64,000 nt of DNA from Echiichthys vipera. Taxonomy: Eukaryota > Chordata > Actinopteri > Perciformes > Trachinidae. Shown piece by piece: positions 61,675 to 64,000 of the stretch. The notes beneath the pieces are model-generated. The model was not told where the DNA came from. It was given only the letters and a program-made list of their open reading frames with translations, and searched no databases. The position numbers and the translations under genes were made by a program. The stretch is from the NCBI GenBank assembly GCA_963691815.1, contig OY829655.1:7810829-7874828 (forward strand), written 5' to 3'. Each line of letters begins with the position of its first letter. Within the stretch, counting starts at the first letter, position 1.

Positions 61675-62838
61675 GTTATGCAAAACCAAGGGAGTCTAAG
61701 GGAAGTTCCATGGGATAACACATAGAGGGTAAATGTGAAGCGATGGTTTTGATGTTAGCTTCTACAAACAAGCAGATTTGGGGTGACTTCAGGATGTAGT
61801 CATAGATGAGGGGTCATTCCACATGGCAGCCACGTCTCTGAACCTGCCATTTGAATTGTGGGAAAGCAATAGCCATTAGTTTTTCAGTGTTGTCAAAGAC
61901 ATATAGTTCTGTTTGTAGAGCAAGTGGGTTCTCCTGCTCTGATGCTGATAACATTTGACTTTGAGATGTAGGTACCCTGTGGAATTAGTGAGATTCTGTT
62001 TTGTCAGAGTTGTGGATAACACATTTATTTTCTCTGTTGATAATGAAGCTTTGGTTTCAGTGTATAGAGGTGGGGTAGTGTAGCAAAATTTAAATATGAG
62101 AAATATGTTCCTCAGTATTTTATTGGTATGTGCAGTATCTTAAAATTCCGACCCTGTTTGTTCAGGCCTGGGGCTGAACAGATTTAGTTGCTTTAGTTAT
62201 TTTCTTTTAATTGCATAAGACACATATGGCTTATTTGCAAATACACCAGGGTTGTCCTAGTTATCGCTGCTATTGCAGGCTTGTTAAGGCCGAATACCTT
62301 TTTGTGTTTTTAAATTTAGATTTTGGCCATGGGCTTTCCAAACTGAAGTAGGCATTGACCATGTTATAATTAATTTATTAAATATCCAATTTACTAATCT
62401 GCAGGTTCTGTTCAAAGACACAAAACACTTTTCTCAGTAGTTGGCATTGCTCCCGTGAGCCATTTACTTGCAAAGACTGCACTGGCTGAAACTTAATGCA
62501 TTTTAATGTCTGCACTGTCTGGTGGAAATAAGGGACACAAAGAAATAACCGAGAATATAACATGAATAGCCACATTATTCATGGTATTATCTGTCGCTAA
62601 CTTTGCTTCTTTTTTTTGCAACTCATCAAAGTATCAGTGTCATGAATGTCAAAACTAAACAAGCAAGACATTTTTTTATTTTATTTTTCTTTATTTCTTC
62701 TTATTATATTTTCTTTTTCTTTTCAAACAGTATAATTACAGATAGCCCTTTACTTGGCTCTTGGCCATAAGCATGGTTATTCAGGTGTTGCTTTTATCCT
62801 TTGCTGCTGGAGCCCAGCAGTTAGAGTTAAAAGGTTAC

Positions 62839-63008
62839 CTGGCATTGATGAGATACTGGGCCAGGCTGATGTTGGCAGGAGTCCCTGTGATGGTAATCTG
62901 GCGCTCTGATGAGCCTTCCATGGCATTCGCAATTTTGATCTGCGCTCCAGACATCTGTCGAATCTCATTTATTTTGGTTCCTTGGCGTCCAATGATGCAG
63001 CCTATTAA
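62839..63008 (-). CDS. pcbp3: Poly(rC)-binding protein 3, KH domain 3 exon
   Basis: The exon is 170 nt, with acceptor CCCCCCAG before 63008 and donor GTAACC after 62839. It encodes LIGCIIGRQGTKINEIRQMS followed by GAQIKIANAMEGSSERQITI and then TGTPANISLAQYLINA plus the first two bases of an Arg codon. The GRQG tetrapeptide is the GXXG RNA-contact loop of a type I KH domain. The TKINEI, SSERQITITGTP and INAR wording distinguishes PCBP3 from PCBP2, as far as I recall the families. The Arg codon is completed by the first base of the terminal exon at 59365, which confirms the splice phase across a 3.5-kb intron. Confidence 0.95.
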
Positions 63009-63188
63009 CTGGGGGGAATAGAAGTCTTTGAACATGAAGCAAGTAAAAGTTTATACTTACCTGTGTTACTAGTTACTTTATTTATTTGAACGTATGTGGC
63101 ATGCCAATTGGAAGACACATCATTCAAAAAATATTTTGGGGCATACAGTTTATCGCTCAGTCAGCTATCTCCAGAAAGCATTACTCAC

Positions 63189-63241
63189 ATCATTAGGAAT
63201 GGTGAGTTCATGGGTGCTGGCTGGTGGACTGGCATCCAAAC
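63189..63241 (-). CDS. pcbp3: Poly(rC)-binding protein 3, linker/KH3-start exon (partial gene)
   Basis: Read on the minus strand, the acceptor AATTCAG precedes 63241 and the donor GTGAGTAA follows 63189. The 53-nt exon starts in phase, contributing GT to a split Gly codon, and encodes LDASPPASTHELTIPND. This is the end of the linker and the first strand of the third KH domain of the PCBP (alpha-CP/hnRNP E) family. The wording matches vertebrate PCBP3 as I know it. It joins in phase 0 to the exon at 63008-62839. Upstream exons (KH1, KH2) lie beyond the right edge; between here and 64000 only repeats are seen. The product binds C-rich single-stranded RNA and acts in mRNA stability, translation and splicing. 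Confidence 0.9.
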
Positions 63242-63269
63242 CTGAATTGGGGAGCAATGGGATAAAAGT

Positions 63270-63420
63270 CACTTTATTCTTTTAAAATACTATTTTGATA
63301 TTTCGGAAATACACATATTCACTTCTTTGCCAAGAATTTGATGAGTAGATTGATAACACACTCATGTCTGCACGTTAATATGAAGTTACAGGTTTGTCTA
63401 TGGAAGTAAATCTGTGTCAT
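63270..63420 (+). repeat. Teleost dispersed repeat, copy 3 of 3
   Basis: TTTTGATATTTCGGAAATAC and ACACTCATGTCTGCACGTTA match the 5' part of the 59940 copy's family. It lies in the pcbp3 intron just upstream of the linker exon's acceptor. Confidence 0.5.
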
Positions 63421-63468
63421 CGGGTTTGTAATTAAAAAGTCATTGAATTTCTAGCACTGAATATTTAT

Positions 63469-64000
63469 TAGGGGTGAAACGGTTTATTAAAAAAATCCGT
63501 CCCGTTATGTACGCATGTCACGGTTCGGTACACATGTTTACCGTTCGGTTTATGAGGTGCAACGTAGTACAAGCCTTTATGACCGCTTCCTTTCATCTCA
63601 GTGCTACGTCTGGGAGACTTGCTCCACGCGCTTCCTGTAGGCACGTGGCCACTATGCACGCTCCCGCTATGCTCTTCTTCTGTGGTTTCTGAATCCCCTT
63701 GGTAACAGCTCGCTAAGCTCCGCTCTGTTGTTGTTCTCATCGTTTCAGTCTGGTTAAATCGGTGGTTAAATCCCCACATGTCTCTCTTTCTACTCACAGA
63801 AAACCATCAGTTAACCAGAGAATGGACAGAGAAGTTTTAGTTTCTGTCACTGTGAAGCCTGAGTTTACTCTGCAGCCATATCTGCGTGTAAAGAGGAGAA
63901 GTTGAGAAGGCATTTTCAGAAAAATCATGCTACTCTGCATTTATGTTATGTTAATTTGTGCCAGTCCAGTTTTTGATGAATAAACTAATATTTCATATGT
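63469..64000 (-). mobile_element. hAT-like element, cut by the window edge
   Basis: TAGGGGTGAAACGGTTTATT at 63469 and the following GGTTCGGTACACATG resemble the terminus of a common fish hAT. The inner part (63600-64000, minus strand) matches 21126-21410 on the plus strand with an extra segment of about 110 bases. The other end lies outside the window. Confidence 0.6.

Larger units (their letters stand above)
59366..62838 (-). other. pcbp3 last intron, filled with repeats
   Basis: This 3.5-kb GT-AG intron contains no coding exon that I can see. A G/A-rich patch lies beside the acceptor (59385-59430). It holds copies of teleost dispersed repeats at 59940-60160, 60160-60600 and (inverted) 60770-60930, and an inverted-repeat element at 61062-61674. 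The rest is AT-rich unassigned sequence. Confidence 0.7.

Noticed and set aside
62761..63021. Plus-strand frame over the pcbp3 KH3 exon
   Set aside because: Antisense shadow of the exon.

Overview
This window looks like a gene-poor, transposon-rich piece of a ray-finned (teleost) fish nuclear genome. The evidence is one intact single-exon vertebrate gene (lrrc3), the spliced 3' end of a second vertebrate gene (pcbp3) with GT-AG introns, long (CA)n microsatellites, and repeat families typical of teleosts (PIF/Harbinger with a Myb-like second ORF, several hAT groups, a Tc1-type MITE, L2-like LINE 3' ends, tRNA-derived SINEs). There is no bacterial gene organisation, operon, CRISPR array or viral gene. 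The species cannot be named from the sequence alone.

Genes. lrrc3 (coding exon 33853-34653, minus strand) encodes a small type I membrane protein: signal peptide, LRRNT, three LRRs, LRRCT, one transmembrane helix and a short tail ending in S-T-V-L. A spliced noncoding 5' exon (34866-34971) and a CpG-rich likely promoter and first exon (about 36276-36870) can be read upstream. pcbp3 enters from beyond the right edge, also on the minus strand. Its last three coding exons are 63241-63189, 63008-62839 and 59365-59329; they encode the linker, KH domain 3 and the C-terminus, with consistent splice phases. Human LRRC3 and PCBP3 both map to 21q22.3, so the pair fits a conserved linkage. They act separately: LRRC3 is a membrane protein of poorly known role, and PCBP3 is a poly(C)-binding RNA regulator.

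Layout. 1-33.8 kb: no confident gene; scattered MITEs, LINE fragments, a Harbinger element (13845-14989), and a nested pair in which a hAT element with an 8-bp target duplication (18135-19356) sits inside another TIR element (17516-19434). 33.8-36.9 kb: lrrc3. 37-46 kb: further members of the same TIR family, a 16-bp minisatellite, a second Harbinger element and a hAT end. 46-59 kb: mostly unassigned AT-rich DNA with a SINE, an L2-like tail, a third Harbinger copy and a Tc1-type MITE. 59.3-64 kb: pcbp3 3' end, its introns filled with teleost repeats.

No new defence, biosynthetic or mobile system is evident. The most useful observations are the nested transposons, several well-bounded inverted-repeat elements that may be uncatalogued families, a LINE junction that duplicates one reverse-transcriptase motif, and the inferred 5' structure of lrrc3.
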